A DNA stretch of 64,000 nucleotides from Pseudomonadales bacterium. Lineage in GTDB: Bacteria; Pseudomonadota; Gammaproteobacteria; Pseudomonadales; Pseudohongiellaceae. The notes below the pieces were generated by a model. That model was not told where the DNA came from and did not search any database. It worked only from the letters and a program-made list of their open reading frames with translations. The DNA is taken from positions 81,354-145,353 of the forward strand of contig JAJECW010000141.1 in NCBI GenBank assembly GCA_022821865.1. Direction: 5' to 3'. Both the position numbers and the translations under genes were made by a program. The first letter of the stretch is position 1, and every line of letters begins with the position of its first letter. Positions 15,936 through 25,368 of this stretch are shown one piece after another.

Positions 15936-17944
15936 GAGCCAACTCCCGGCGCCGGCTGCAGGCCGCCCTGCCCGCCTGGGCTGCTCGCGGCGGCAGATTC
16001 CCTGCGCCGGCCGGCCAGCTTGCGGTAGCGGCGGTCCGCCGCCGCCAGGGCGGCGCCAAGGGACATGATGATCGCGCCGAGCCAGATCCAGCGCACAAAG
16101 GGCTTGACGTACACCGTCATGGTCCAGGCGCCGTTGTCGCGTATCTCTCCCGGCGTCACGAAAAGATCCCGCGTCAATCCCGCGTCAATGGCCATTTCGG
16201 TGGAGGGCGTTCCGCTGGCGAGATACACCCGCAGTTCCGGATAAAGGTCCGCCACCGGCGCGCCGCTCCGGGTCACGAGGACCGTGGCCCGGTCGGCCTG
16301 GTAATTGGGGCCGGCAACGCGCTCGCTGCCATCGAAGCGGAACTCGTAATTGCCCAGGGCAACGGTTTCTCCCGGTCGCAGCAGCACGCTGGTTTCGGTG
16401 CTGAACCAGCTCGTCAGGGCCACGCCAACAAGCATGACGGCAACGCCGAAATGCGCCCCCTGCATACCGTAATAGCCATAGGTCAGTGAGCGCAGTCCCT
16501 GCCAGCGGCCCGGCTTGTTGGCGGTCTTCGCCAGCAGGTCCCGGCCGATGGTAAGGACGATCCACAATGCCAGCGCCACGGCGATTGTGGCGGGCAGTGA
16601 AATCTCAAGCAGCACGATCAGGGGCAATGCCACGCCAAGCGCGAGACTCGCCAGCGCCAGCTTACCGAGTTGCCGCCTCAGGTAACTGCCCGAGGTCTTT
16701 TTCCAGCGGCTGATGGGGCCGATGCCGAGCAGCATCACGAGCACGATCATCAGGGGCGCGAAAATCAGATTGAAATAGGGCGGGCCAATGGAAATCAGAT
16801 CGCCGGTCAGCGCCTGATAAAACATGGGAAACAGCGTACCCAGAAACACCGAGGCCGCGGCCACCACCAGAATGATGTTGTTGGCCAGCAGGAAAACTTC
16901 CCGGGACAGCGGGCCAAAGCCGAATTCGCTCTTGATCAGTGGCGCGCGAAAGGCGTAGAGCAGCAGGGCGCCGCCAACGGAAATGCCGAGAATGCCGAGA
17001 ATGAATACGCCCCGGGAAGGGTCGCTGGCGAAGGCGTGCACCGAAGTCAGCAGGCCGGAACGGGTGATGAAGGTGCCGAGCAGGCTGCCGGCAAAGGCCA
17101 GTATCGCCAGCAGCACCGTCCAGCTCTTGAATACACGGCGCTTTTCGGTAACCGCCAGGGAATGAATCAATGCCGCGCCGAACAGCCAGGTGATCAGGGG
17201 CGGGTTTTCCACCGGATCCCAGGCCCACCATCCGCCCCAGCCGAGCTCGTAATAGGCCCACCAGCTTCCCAGGGCGATGCCGATGGTCAGGATCGCCCAG
17301 GAAACATTGGCCCAGGGGCGCGACCAGCGCGCCCAGGCGGCATCGAGGCGGCCGCTGAGCAGGGCGGCGACGGCGAAGGCGAACACCACCGAATAGCCCA
17401 CATAACCCATGTACAGGGTCGGTGGATGCATGATGAAGCCGATGTCCTGCAGGGCGGTGTTGAGGTCCGCGCCATCGGCGGGAGGCACCGGCGCCATGCG
17501 GTCGAAGGGATTGGAGGTTGCGAGCATGAACAGGATGTAGCTGGCGCACAACAGGCCAAGCACGCCAAGCACCCGGGCGACGAACTCCCGGGGCATGCCG
17601 CCGCTGAATACGCTGACGGCAAGAATCCAGCCGGACAGCATGAAGGTCCACAGCAGGAAAGATCCCTCGTGGCCGCCCCACAGCGCGGTCAGCTTGTATT
17701 GCATGGGCAGCAGGGAATTGGACTGGGCGGCGACGACCCGCACCGAAAAATCATCGGTGACGAAGGCGTGGCCCAGTATGAAAAGACAGATGCCGAGAAA
17801 GACGAAAAGGCCGGCGCTGAGTGGCCGACCGAGGCTCATCCACAGGCCATTGCCCGTGGCGGCCCCGGCAAGGGGCAGCGTGCCGAGCAGGATACTGAGG
17901 CAGAAAGCCAGAATCAGCGAGAACTGGCCCAGTTCAGGGATCAT
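15932..17944 (-). CDS. ccmF: Haem lyase CcmF
   Basis: CcmF attaches haem to apocytochrome c in the System I pathway. The 670-residue polytopic protein carries the WWD haem-handling motif WGGWWAWDPVEN with flanking conserved histidines (LWGGHEGSFLLW; ALIHSL), and a large periplasmic loop before the last helix. It directly follows ccmE (adjacent ends at 17944/17945) and overlaps ccmG. The length is typical. Confidence 0.97.
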   Translation of the reverse strand: MIPELGQFSLILAFCLSILLGTLPLAGAATGNGLWMSLGRPLSAGLFVFLGICLFILGHAFVTDDFSVRVVAAQSNSLLPMQYKLTALWGGHEGSFLLWTFMLSGWILAVSVFSGGMPREFVARVLGVLGLLCASYILFMLATSNPFDRMAPVPPADGADLNTALQDIGFIMHPPTLYMGYVGYSVVFAFAVAALLSGRLDAAWARWSRPWANVSWAILTIGIALGSWWAYYELGWGGWWAWDPVENPPLITWLFGAALIHSLAVTEKRRVFKSWTVLLAILAFAGSLLGTFITRSGLLTSVHAFASDPSRGVFILGILGISVGGALLLYAFRAPLIKSEFGFGPLSREVFLLANNIILVVAAASVFLGTLFPMFYQALTGDLISIGPPYFNLIFAPLMIVLVMLLGIGPISRWKKTSGSYLRRQLGKLALASLALGVALPLIVLLEISLPATIAVALALWIVLTIGRDLLAKTANKPGRWQGLRSLTYGYYGMQGAHFGVAVMLVGVALTSWFSTETSVLLRPGETVALGNYEFRFDGSERVAGPNYQADRATVLVTRSGAPVADLYPELRVYLASGTPSTEMAIDAGLTRDLFVTPGEIRDNGAWTMTVYVKPFVRWIWLGAIIMSLGAALAAADRRYRKLAGRRRESAAASSPGGQGGLQPAPGVGS

Positions 17945-18415
17945 TCAGTCCTCCGGGGATTCCCTGAACGGATGGTTTTCCGGGTTGGCGCCGGCCTGTT
18001 CCATGGCCGCCCTCACCTCGGGCGACATGTAGTTCTCATCGTGCTTGGCGAGCACCCGGCTGGCCTGGAACACCCCGGCGGCGTCAAGTCGCCCTTCGGC
18101 GACGATGCCCTGCCCTTCGCGAAACAGGTCGGGGAGAATGCCCTCGTACTCAATGGGCACATCGTGGACATAATCGGTGGTGACGAAGCGCACGGCGAGG
18201 CTGTCCCGCCGCTGGTCCACCGATCCATCCTTGACCATGCCGCCGATGCGGAACATTGTGCCCGCCTCCACCTCGCCATTGGCCACCGCGGTGGGCGAAT
18301 AAAACATGTTGATATTCTGGCTCAGGGCGAACAGGGTCAACCCGATGGCCACGCTCATGCCCGTGGCGATGAACAGGATAATGCCGAGCCTATTGCGCCG
18401 ATGCGGCTTCATCAT
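17945..18415 (-). CDS. ccmE: Haem chaperone CcmE
   Basis: CcmE carries haem covalently in the periplasm before delivery to CcmF. The 156-residue protein has an N-terminal anchor (residues ~10-32) and an OB-fold core. The haem-binding His125 and Tyr129 lie in LAKHDENYMSPEV. The start overlaps ccmD by 26 bp. Two adjacent ATG codons (18415, 18412) are possible starts. Confidence 0.96.
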   Translation of the reverse strand: MMKPHRRNRLGIILFIATGMSVAIGLTLFALSQNINMFYSPTAVANGEVEAGTMFRIGGMVKDGSVDQRRDSLAVRFVTTDYVHDVPIEYEGILPDLFREGQGIVAEGRLDAAGVFQASRVLAKHDENYMSPEVRAAMEQAGANPENHPFRESPED

Positions 18416-18683
18416 TTCTCTTCTCCCACCCGGCAGCCCGGGCCCCGGGCTGCCGGCTCACTTCCCAGCCGGCGCGGTCCGCGGCACCGTCTTCCTCCCG
18501 GCCGGCGCCAGCGGCAAGCCTGCGCCGCTGTTCGCGCAGAATCCGGCGGCGCTTGCGCAGTGGCAGGGCCAGATTCGCTACCAGAAAAATCGCAAACAGG
18601 GCGTATACCGACCATACATTGAAGGCATAGCCCCCCATGGCCAGAAACTCGCCCAAGCTGTTGAATTGTATACCATCAAACAT
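18390..18683 (-). CDS. ccmD: Haem exporter protein CcmD
   Basis: CcmD is a small membrane protein that helps release holo-CcmE from the CcmABC exporter. The product has the typical N-terminus (FNSLGEFLAMGGYAFNVW) and one helix at residues ~22-42, then an arginine-rich stretch. At 97 residues it is longer than the usual 45-70; the extra C-terminal tail overlaps the ccmE start and may be partly dispensable. Confidence 0.88.
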   Translation of the reverse strand: MFDGIQFNSLGEFLAMGGYAFNVWSVYALFAIFLVANLALPLRKRRRILREQRRRLAAGAGREEDGAADRAGWEVSRQPGARAAGWEKRNDEAASAQ

Positions 18684-18727
18684 GGCTGTCCTATCCTTGC
18701 TCCTTCATCCCGCGCGCCCTCCTCCCG

Positions 18728-19483
18728 TCATCCCGCCTCCAGCGCAAGCTCCCGCACCCACTGGGCCCCGCTTTCCCGCTGGAGGATTTCATTGCGGGTC
18801 GCCAGAATCAGGCTGACTGCCAGAAACAGGTACACCGCCACGATCATCACCACGGTGGCGACCCAGAATTCGGGGCCATTGGGGCTGCCGACTTCCATGG
18901 AAATCGGACTCGATGGCTGGTGCAGGGTATTCCACCAGTCCACGGAATACTTGATCACCACCACATTGATACAGCCCACGATGGACAGCAGGGCGCAGGC
19001 CCGGGCGGCGGTTTCCGTGTTCTCGATGGCCGCGCGCAGGGAGATGACTCCCAGCAGCAGGAAGAACTGGAACAGCATGGATACCAATCGGCTGTCGGTC
19101 CATTCCCACCAGGTGCCCCAGCTCACGCTGCCCCAGATGGAACCCGTGGCCAGGGTGAGAAAGGAGAACCAGGCTCCGAGCGGGGCGGCATTCCTGGCCA
19201 CCATGTCGGCGAGCTTCATGCGCCACACCAGGGTTACGGTGCCGGCCACCGCCATCAGCGGGAAAAAGGACAGGGAAGCGCCGGCAACCGCCACATGCAC
19301 CACGAGAATGCGGGAAGTGTGCCCCTGCTGGTAGTCCTCGGGCAGAAACAGCAGCGCCCAGACCAGGCCCACGGTGAGAAACAGCGCCATGGCGCCCCAC
19401 AGCCAGGGCAGCCAGCGGGTGGTTTTCTCATAAAACCACTTCGGCGACCCGAGCCGGTGAAACCATTGCCATCCGCCTGCCAT
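18728..19483 (-). CDS. ccmC: Haem exporter protein CcmC
   Basis: CcmC loads haem onto CcmE. The 251-residue protein has six helices, a WWD-type motif (WGTWWEWTD) and the two flanking histidines (VVHVAV; WNTLHQP). The first-histidine segment lacks the more usual YVHVP(A/S)AW and the WWD motif has an added residue, so this is a divergent member. I chose ATG at 19483 because it matches the family N-terminus; an in-frame ATG at 19546 would add 21 unlikely residues. Confidence 0.93.
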   Translation of the reverse strand: MAGGWQWFHRLGSPKWFYEKTTRWLPWLWGAMALFLTVGLVWALLFLPEDYQQGHTSRILVVHVAVAGASLSFFPLMAVAGTVTLVWRMKLADMVARNAAPLGAWFSFLTLATGSIWGSVSWGTWWEWTDSRLVSMLFQFFLLLGVISLRAAIENTETAARACALLSIVGCINVVVIKYSVDWWNTLHQPSSPISMEVGSPNGPEFWVATVVMIVAVYLFLAVSLILATRNEILQRESGAQWVRELALEAG

Positions 19484-19671
19484 AGTTACCTCGAAATTCG
19501 ATGGCGCAGCCTCAGCCGCGCCCGCCGCCATTGTACCCGAAGCCACCGCCGCGCCGATGGCGGGCTACAAACTGTTACCGATATCCCCGGCTTCGCCGCG
19601 GTTGGCCCGGGAGCCTGCGCCGCAGGAATTCGCGGCTGCAAATCCGCTCTCATCCACGCTCCTGGCAAGGC
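19484..19671. repeat. ccmC-ccmB spacer with REP-like palindrome
   Basis: This 188-bp gap breaks an otherwise tightly packed operon. It contains GGGAGCCTGCGCCGCAGG near 19606, followed by TTCGCGGCTGC. This is a palindromic sequence related to those near 2953 and 31247, and in style to Pseudomonas REP elements. Confidence 0.5.
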
Positions 19672-20355
19672 TCAATTCACCGAAATCCGCAGTGCCGCCG
19701 CCGTGGCCACCGGGGCGAGGCAGATGGTGAGCGCCAGCATGGCGCCAAGCAGGGCCAGATAGCCCAGCGGCAAGCCGCCGGCAAGGGCGTTCTGTACTGC
19801 CAGTGTGCCGAAAATCAATACCGGCACGCTCATGGGCACAGTGATTACGGCGAGAATCAGGCCGCGGCTGCCGAGGCCCACGGTAAGCGCCACCGCGATC
19901 GAGCCCAGCATGCCCACCACCGGCGTGCCGAGCAGCAGCGAGGCCACCAGGGTCAGATAGCCTTCCGCCGGCAGGGCCAGCATGTAGGCGAGCAGGGGCG
20001 AAACCAGGATGACCGGCAATCCGCTCACCAGCCAGTGGGCGATGTTCTTGGCGAACACCAGCAGATACAGCGGCATCGAACTGAGCAGAAGCTGCTCCAG
20101 CGTGCCGTCTTCATAATCCGAGCGGTACAGGCCGTCCATGGACAGCATCGAGGCGAGCAGCACGGCGATCCAGATCACACCCGCCGCGATTTGCCGCAGC
20201 ATGGCGCTGTCCGGGCTGACGCCGATGGGAAACAGCGACACCACGATAATGAAGAACATGAACGGATTGAGAATGTCGTTGCGCCGCTTCAGGCTGATCA
20301 GCAGATCGCGCCTGAGCGTGGCGATAAATGCGGCGGCGGCGCTTGCCTGGCTCAT
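19672..20355 (-). CDS. ccmB: Haem exporter permease CcmB
   Basis: CcmB is the membrane subunit that works with the CcmA ATPase in haem handling and release of holo-CcmE. The 227-residue product has six helices and typical segments such as RRDLLISLKRRNDILNPF near the N-terminus and YRSDYEDGTLEQLLLS. It overlaps ccmA by 4 bp. It fits the family in length and order. Confidence 0.96.
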   Translation of the reverse strand: MSQASAAAAFIATLRRDLLISLKRRNDILNPFMFFIIVVSLFPIGVSPDSAMLRQIAAGVIWIAVLLASMLSMDGLYRSDYEDGTLEQLLLSSMPLYLLVFAKNIAHWLVSGLPVILVSPLLAYMLALPAEGYLTLVASLLLGTPVVGMLGSIAVALTVGLGSRGLILAVITVPMSVPVLIFGTLAVQNALAGGLPLGYLALLGAMLALTICLAPVATAAALRISVN

Positions 20356-20996
20356 CTGGCGACTCCCAGGGTCAGGGCGCGCAGGCCGGGCAGGGTGAGT
20401 TTGTGGTGAGTGGTAATCAGCACCGCACCGCCGCTTTCGGCGTGTCGCCCCACGAGATTTTCCAGCAGGGCCACGCCGCGGGTGTCCAGGGTGGTGAAGG
20501 GTTCATCGAGCACCCACAAATCGCCGCCGTGCAAGAGCAGCCGGGCTAGGGAAACCCGCTGGTATTGTCCCGCCGAAAGCGAGTAACAGGGCGAGTCCTC
20601 ATAGCCGGCAAGGCCGATTTGTCCCAATGCCCCGCGGATTCGTCCATCGTCCGCCGGATGGTGCAGGCGGCTGCTCCAGCGCAGGTTTTCCAGCGGCGAC
20701 AATACCCGATTCACCGCCACCCGGTGACCGATGTAGAGCAGGCCGGCATAAAACGCATCGCGCTGTTCGCCAAGCGGGGCGCCGTGCCAGAACAACTCGC
20801 CGCGATAGCTGTCGTTGAGGCCGCAGATGATCCGCAGCAGAGTGGTCTTGCCCGATCCGTTGCCGCCCTTGACCTGCAGCACCTGGCCGGCTTCAAGGGT
20901 AAATGAGAGATCGCGGAACAGCAGCCGGTCATTCCGCTCACAGTTCAGCGCGCGGACTTCAAGCATGGGGTGGGAGTCCTGGGCTTCAGCGCTCAC
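20352..20996 (-). CDS. ccmA: Haem exporter ATP-binding protein CcmA
   Basis: This is an ABC ATPase energising the CcmABCD complex. The 214-residue product shows Walker A GGNGSGKTT, the signature YSLSAGQYQR, Walker B LWVLDEPFTTLD and the switch histidine in TTHH. It is the first ccm gene and overlaps ccmB by 4 bp. The upstream neighbour is fliA, 77 bp away, on the same strand. Confidence 0.96.
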   Translation of the reverse strand: MSAEAQDSHPMLEVRALNCERNDRLLFRDLSFTLEAGQVLQVKGGNGSGKTTLLRIICGLNDSYRGELFWHGAPLGEQRDAFYAGLLYIGHRVAVNRVLSPLENLRWSSRLHHPADDGRIRGALGQIGLAGYEDSPCYSLSAGQYQRVSLARLLLHGGDLWVLDEPFTTLDTRGVALLENLVGRHAESGGAVLITTHHKLTLPGLRALTLGVAR

Positions 20997-21073
20997 TGCC
21001 TGCCGTTCCGGTGGAAGGGTCCGGGCGGATTATAGCGAACCCGGCGACGGACCATGAGTGAGGCCGAATTGGA

Positions 21074-21808
21074 CTACTGACGCCAGACCAGCAGTTTCGA
21101 TCGCAGCCGCAGGGCCGCCTGGCTGTGGATCTGGCTTACCCGGGATTCGCTGACACCGATGATCTCGCCAATCTCCTTCAGGTTGAGCTCTTCGTCATAG
21201 TACAGCGACAGCACCAGCTTCTCTCGATCGGGGAGGCCGTCGATGGCATTGCCCAGATCCTCGCGGAAACAACGGTGCTGCATGTTGTCCAGCGGGTCGG
21301 GCAGATCGCCGTCCACCATTTCCAGCGCCGGGTCGGCATTTTCACTGATCTCGTCAAAGCTGAACAGGCGGGTGCCGCTGGAATCCTGCAGGATATTGAA
21401 GTAGACGTTGAGGCCGATATTCATTTCGCCGGCGATTTCCTGATCGCTGGCATTGCGCCCGGTGCGGGCCTCCACCTTCTGGATGGCTTTCGCCACATCG
21501 CGGGACTTGCGATGCACCGAACGCGGCGTCCAGTCGCCCTTGCGCACCTCATCGAGCATGGCGCCCTGGATGCGGATGCCGGCATAGGTCTCGAAACTGG
21601 CGCCCTTGCTGTGATCGTATTTTTTCGCCGCGTCGAGCAGGCCTATCATCCCGGACTGCACGAGATCATCAATCTGCACATTGGCCGGCATCCGCGCCAG
21701 CAAATGCCGCGCAATGCGATTCACCAGCGGCGCGTGCTTCTCCACTGTCTGGCGAGCCCAGTCCCTGCTCTCCTCTCTTTCCGCCAGGTAGTCAATTGCC
21801 GAACTCAT
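21074..21808 (-). CDS. fliA: Flagellar sigma factor sigma-28
   Basis: FliA directs RNA polymerase to late flagellar and chemotaxis promoters. The 244-residue protein has region 2 (PLVNRIARHLLARMP..., IDDLVQSGMIGLLDAAKKYD), the FliA-type GAMLDEVRKGDW segment, and region 4 with YYDEELNLKEIGEIIGVSES. ATG at 21808 fits the family start; the upstream leader holds two CAGGAAT repeats. No other flagellar gene lies in the window. Position just upstream of ccmA resembles the flagellar/chemotaxis-ccm neighbourhood of Pseudomonas with the chemotaxis genes missing. Confidence 0.96.
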   Translation of the reverse strand: MSSAIDYLAEREESRDWARQTVEKHAPLVNRIARHLLARMPANVQIDDLVQSGMIGLLDAAKKYDHSKGASFETYAGIRIQGAMLDEVRKGDWTPRSVHRKSRDVAKAIQKVEARTGRNASDQEIAGEMNIGLNVYFNILQDSSGTRLFSFDEISENADPALEMVDGDLPDPLDNMQHRCFREDLGNAIDGLPDREKLVLSLYYDEELNLKEIGEIIGVSESRVSQIHSQAALRLRSKLLVWRQ

Positions 21809-22176
21809 GATTCCCTTGATTCCTGATTCCTGTCCTGTTGTTCCGGCGTTGGCCAAGCCTCCATTTCCACTCCAAATCCCCTGGCTGCAATTCCCGCTAA
21901 ACTTCTGCAACTTCCTGTCGATGTATGGATTAGCCGTCTGTTATTGCCTGTATTGCTTGCCGGACCCCGCCGCACCGCAAAATGAATGCGGGTAGGGAAG
22001 GCTCAGCAAGATTCGTTCCAACATGGGCCTTGACGGCTATTCATCAAAAATATCTTAAAAATCAGTTAGTTAGCGGATGGCCGAGATGTCATGCCACGAA
22101 TTGCGGCATGTCGGTTTCTTGACGCTATTCGCCATGGCGTCAAATTTTTGCCTGTTTGCCAATTTTTTGGCGCGAT
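21809..22176. other. Intergenic region between fliA and dcd
   Basis: These 368 bp carry no recognisable gene. They become AT-rich toward dcd and hold two inverted repeats: CATGCC...GGCATG (about 22091-22111) and TTGACGC...GCGTCAA followed by ATTTTT (about 22121-22149). The latter is terminator-like on the plus strand and may be bidirectional below dcd. Confidence 0.5.
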
Positions 22177-22746
22177 TCAAGCCTTGGGCAGGGTGACGCC
22201 CCGCTGGCCCTGATACTTGCCGCCGCGCTCCCGGTAGGTGGTCTCGCAGCGCTCATCGCTTTCGAAGAAAAGCATCTGGGCGGCGCCTTCACCGGCATAG
22301 ATCTTGGCGGGCAAGGGAGTGGTGTTGGAGAATTCAAGGGTCACGTGGCCTTCCCATTCGGGCTCAAGCGGCGTGACATTGACGATGATGCCGCAGCGGG
22401 CATAGGTGGACTTGCCGAGGCACACCGTCAGCACATTGGCCGGGATACGGAAGTACTCCACGGTGCGGGCAAGGGCAAAGGAGTTCGGCGGGATAATGCA
22501 GGAAGGCTCCTCGATACTGACGAAACTGGTTTCGTCGAAATTCTTCGGATCCACCACGGCGGTCGTATGCACATTGGTGAAGATCTTGAACTCGTTCGCG
22601 CAACGCACGTCGTAGCCGTAGCTCGAAGTGCCATAGGAAATCACCCGGCTGCCCCCGGCCTCCCGCACCTGGCCCGGCGCGAAAGGCTCGATCATCCCCT
22701 GCTCCTCAGCCATCCTCCTGATCCATCGGTCGGATTTGATTGTCAT
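22177..22746 (-). CDS. dcd: dCTP deaminase
   Basis: Dcd converts dCTP to dUTP for thymidylate synthesis. The 189-residue product matches the proteobacterial trimeric enzyme: [13 protein letters not shown] at the start, [18 protein letters not shown] and the catalytic glutamate within [11 protein letters not shown]. The ATG at 22746 is the family start, though the frame is open upstream to 22800. It is divergent from the rubredoxin gene. Confidence 0.97.
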   Translation of the reverse strand: MTIKSDRWIRRMAEEQGMIEPFAPGQVREAGGSRVISYGTSSYGYDVRCANEFKIFTNVHTTAVVDPKNFDETSFVSIEEPSCIIPPNSFALARTVEYFRIPANVLTVCLGKSTYARCGIIVNVTPLEPEWEGHVTLEFSNTTPLPAKIYAGEGAAQMLFFESDERCETTYRERGGKYQGQRGVTLPKA

Positions 22747-22910
22747 GCAAGTTCTCCGGGCCATGCGGGCCCCGCAATTGCCGCATGATAAAACCTTCAC
22801 GCCAGTGCCGCATCTCCGCCTGTCGCAATCCCTGTCTTCGGGTGATTTCGGGGGGTTGTTCCGGTATGATGCCGCGCGGTTTATGAAGCTTCGCGGCGGG
22901 AGAAAGACCC

Positions 22911-23075
22911 ATGAGAAAGTGGGAATGCCAGATTTGCGGATTCATCTATGAAGAGGAGTACGGGCTGCCGGAGGAAGGCATTGCGCCGGGCACGGCCTGG
23001 GAAGATGTTCCCGACGACTGGTGCTGCCCGGACTGCGGCGCGAGCAGGCATGACTTTGAGATGGTCGAGCTCTGA
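22911..23075 (+). CDS. rubA: Rubredoxin
   Basis: This 54-residue iron protein transfers single electrons. It shows the two iron-binding pairs CQICG (Cys6, Cys9) and CPDCG (Cys39, Cys42) and the core WEDVPDDW. The GGGAGAAAG ribosome site lies just before the ATG. It is 24 bp before metG, but a functional link is not apparent. The likely partner (for example an alkane hydroxylase or oxidoreductase) is not in the window. Confidence 0.96.
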   Translation: MRKWECQICGFIYEEEYGLPEEGIAPGTAWEDVPDDWCCPDCGASRHDFEMVEL

Positions 23076-23099
23076 GGGCCCTGAATCGAGGACTTTCCG

Positions 23100-25157
23100 G
23101 TGAGCCAGCGCAAGATTCTTGTTACCAGCGCCCTGCCCTATGCGAACGGCGACATCCATCTCGGTCATGTCATGGAAGCGATCCAGACCGATATCTGGGT
23201 GCGCCTGCAGAAAATGCGCGGCCACCAGTGCATTTATGTCTGCGCCGACGACGCCCACGGCACCGCAATCATGCTCAGCGCCGAAAGCCAGGGAATTACC
23301 GCCGAGGAACTGATTGGCCGGGTCCAGCGCGAGCACGAGAGAGACTATGCCGGTTTTCTCATCGGTTTCGACAATTTTCACAGCACCCACTCCGAAGAGA
23401 ACCGCGAACTCGCGGAATCGATCTATCTCGCGCTGGAAAGCAACGGCCATATCGCCCGGCGCAAGATTCGCCAGTTGTACGACCCGGAAAAGAAGCTGTT
23501 CCTCGCCGACCGCTACATTACCGGCGCCTGCCCCCGTTGCGGAGCCGAAGGGCAATACGGCGACAACTGCGAGGTCTGCGGCTCCACCCACAATCCGGCG
23601 GAGTTGATCAATCCCAAATCCGCGCTGTCCGGCGCCACGCCGGTGGAAAAGGAATCCGAACACTTCTTCTTCACCGTGCCCGCCTTCAGCGAAATGCTGC
23701 GGCAATGGATCCAGGGCGGGGCGGTTCACGAAGCGGTGGCCAACAAGCTCGGCGAATGGCTGGGAGAAGGCCTCCAGGACTGGGATATCAGCCGGGACGC
23801 GCCCTATTTCGGCTTCGAGATTCCCGGCCAACCGGGCAAGTACTTCTATGTCTGGCTCGATGCGCCCATCGGCTACATGGCGAGCTTTCTCAACCACTGC
23901 AAGCGCGAGGGGCTCGATTTCGACGCCTGGTGGCGGCCTGGCGGCGACAGCGAAATCTACCACTTCATCGGCAAGGACATCGTCAATTTCCATACCTTCT
24001 TCTGGCCGGCCATGCTGCACAGCGCGGGCTACAAGAAACCCGATGCGGTCTTTGTTCACGGCTTCGTCACCGTGGATGGCACCAAGATGTCCAAATCCCG
24101 GGGCACCTTCATCAATGCCGGCACCTATCTGAAACACCTGAATCCCGAGTACCTGCGCTACTACCTGGCGGCGAAGCTTGGTCCCGGCGTGGACGATCTC
24201 GACCTGAATCTGGAAGACTTCGTGCAACGGGTCAATGCCGACCTGGTGGGCAAGCTTGTCAATATCGCCAGCCGCTGCGCCGGATTCATCGGCAAGAATT
24301 TTGACGGCAGGCTCGCCGGCGCCGTCGACAACGAAGCCCTGATCGGGGAAATCCGGCTGGCCTCCGGCGCAATCGCCGAACTCTACGAAGTCCGGGAGTA
24401 TGGCAAGGCCATTCGCCAGATCATGGCCTTCGCCGACAAGGCCAACCAGTATCTCAACGAGCGCAAGCCCTGGGAAATCGCCAGAACCGACCGGCAGGCC
24501 CCGGAATTGCAGGCCATTTGCACCACGGGAATCAATGCCTTCCGCCTGCTCGCGGGCTATCTGAAGCCCGTGCTGCCAGCCCTGGCGGCCAAGGCCGAGG
24601 AGTTTCTCGCCATCGACCCGCTCAGCTGGGCCGACCTCGACACATTGCTGCTCGACCACCGCATCAACCGCTTTCGACCCCTGCTTACCCGGGTCGAAGC
24701 CGACAAGGTACAAGCCATGGTGGATGAAACCCGCGAGGAATGGGAGGTCCGGCAAAACGCGGGCGGCAAGACCGGGGAACAAGCGCCAGCAGCGCCCACA
24801 GAAGCTTTCGCCGGGGAAATCGACATCGACGCTTTCGCCAGGGTTGACCTGCGCGCGGCCCGGGTCGCTGAAGCCGGTTTCGTGGAAGGCGCGGACAAGC
24901 TGCTGCGCCTGAAACTCGACCTCGGCCACGACGAAACCGGCAATCCCATCGAGCGCACGGTTTTCGCCGGCATCCGCAGCGCCTACGACCCGGCCGACCT
25001 GGAAAACCGGCTCGTGGTCGTGGTCGCCAATCTCAAACCCCGCAAGATGAAATTCGGCCTCTCCGAAGGCATGATCCTCGCCGCCGGCCCCGGCGGCAAG
25101 GAAATCTGGCTGCTAGCCCCCGACTCGGGCGCCAGGCCCGGCATGCGGGTCAGTTAG
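23100..25157 (+). CDS. metG: Methionyl-tRNA synthetase
   Basis: MetG charges tRNA-Met. The 685-residue protein has the ATP-site HLGH near residue 20, a four-cysteine zinc knuckle (CPRCG and CEVCG) near residues 145-162, the KMSKS loop near residue 330, and a C-terminal tRNA-binding domain from about residue 575 that aids dimerisation. The start is GTG at 23100, directly before [16 protein letters not shown]. The length is typical of the E. coli-type enzyme. Confidence 0.98.
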   Translation: MSQRKILVTSALPYANGDIHLGHVMEAIQTDIWVRLQKMRGHQCIYVCADDAHGTAIMLSAESQGITAEELIGRVQREHERDYAGFLIGFDNFHSTHSEENRELAESIYLALESNGHIARRKIRQLYDPEKKLFLADRYITGACPRCGAEGQYGDNCEVCGSTHNPAELINPKSALSGATPVEKESEHFFFTVPAFSEMLRQWIQGGAVHEAVANKLGEWLGEGLQDWDISRDAPYFGFEIPGQPGKYFYVWLDAPIGYMASFLNHCKREGLDFDAWWRPGGDSEIYHFIGKDIVNFHTFFWPAMLHSAGYKKPDAVFVHGFVTVDGTKMSKSRGTFINAGTYLKHLNPEYLRYYLAAKLGPGVDDLDLNLEDFVQRVNADLVGKLVNIASRCAGFIGKNFDGRLAGAVDNEALIGEIRLASGAIAELYEVREYGKAIRQIMAFADKANQYLNERKPWEIARTDRQAPELQAICTTGINAFRLLAGYLKPVLPALAAKAEEFLAIDPLSWADLDTLLLDHRINRFRPLLTRVEADKVQAMVDETREEWEVRQNAGGKTGEQAPAAPTEAFAGEIDIDAFARVDLRAARVAEAGFVEGADKLLRLKLDLGHDETGNPIERTVFAGIRSAYDPADLENRLVVVVANLKPRKMKFGLSEGMILAAGPGGKEIWLLAPDSGARPGMRVS

Positions 25158-25174
25158 CAGACTGCGCTCTCCCC

Positions 25175-25258
25175 GTCATTCTGCGCGGAGCGAAGCGTAG
25201 TCGCAGAATCTCATGCGGCGGCCTCCCAGGGAAATTCTGCGACTGCGCGCAGAATGAC
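25175..25258. repeat. GTCATTCTGCGC dispersed repeat, full copy
   Basis: An 84-bp element begins GTCATTCTGCGCGGAGCGAAGC and ends GCGCAGAATGAC, with inner GCAGAATCT/GAAATTCTGC arms forming a second inverted pair. It lies between metG and the protease gene. Confidence 0.85.
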
Positions 25259-25368
25259 ATGATGGGTGAGGTGCCTGAATGGGAATTGCTGCTTGAAGTC
25301 CGCTGCGTTTGACAGCAAATGGCCGCTGGCACGATACTTCCCGCCTACCCTTGCGGCAGCCACGCGCC

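Noticed and set aside
16670-18622. 650-codon plus-strand frame opposite ccmF and ccmE
   Set aside because: It runs antisense to several overlapping ccm genes whose motifs are clear.
22881-24929. 682-codon minus-strand frame opposite metG
   Set aside because: It mirrors metG codon structure; metG has all catalytic motifs and the antisense frame none.
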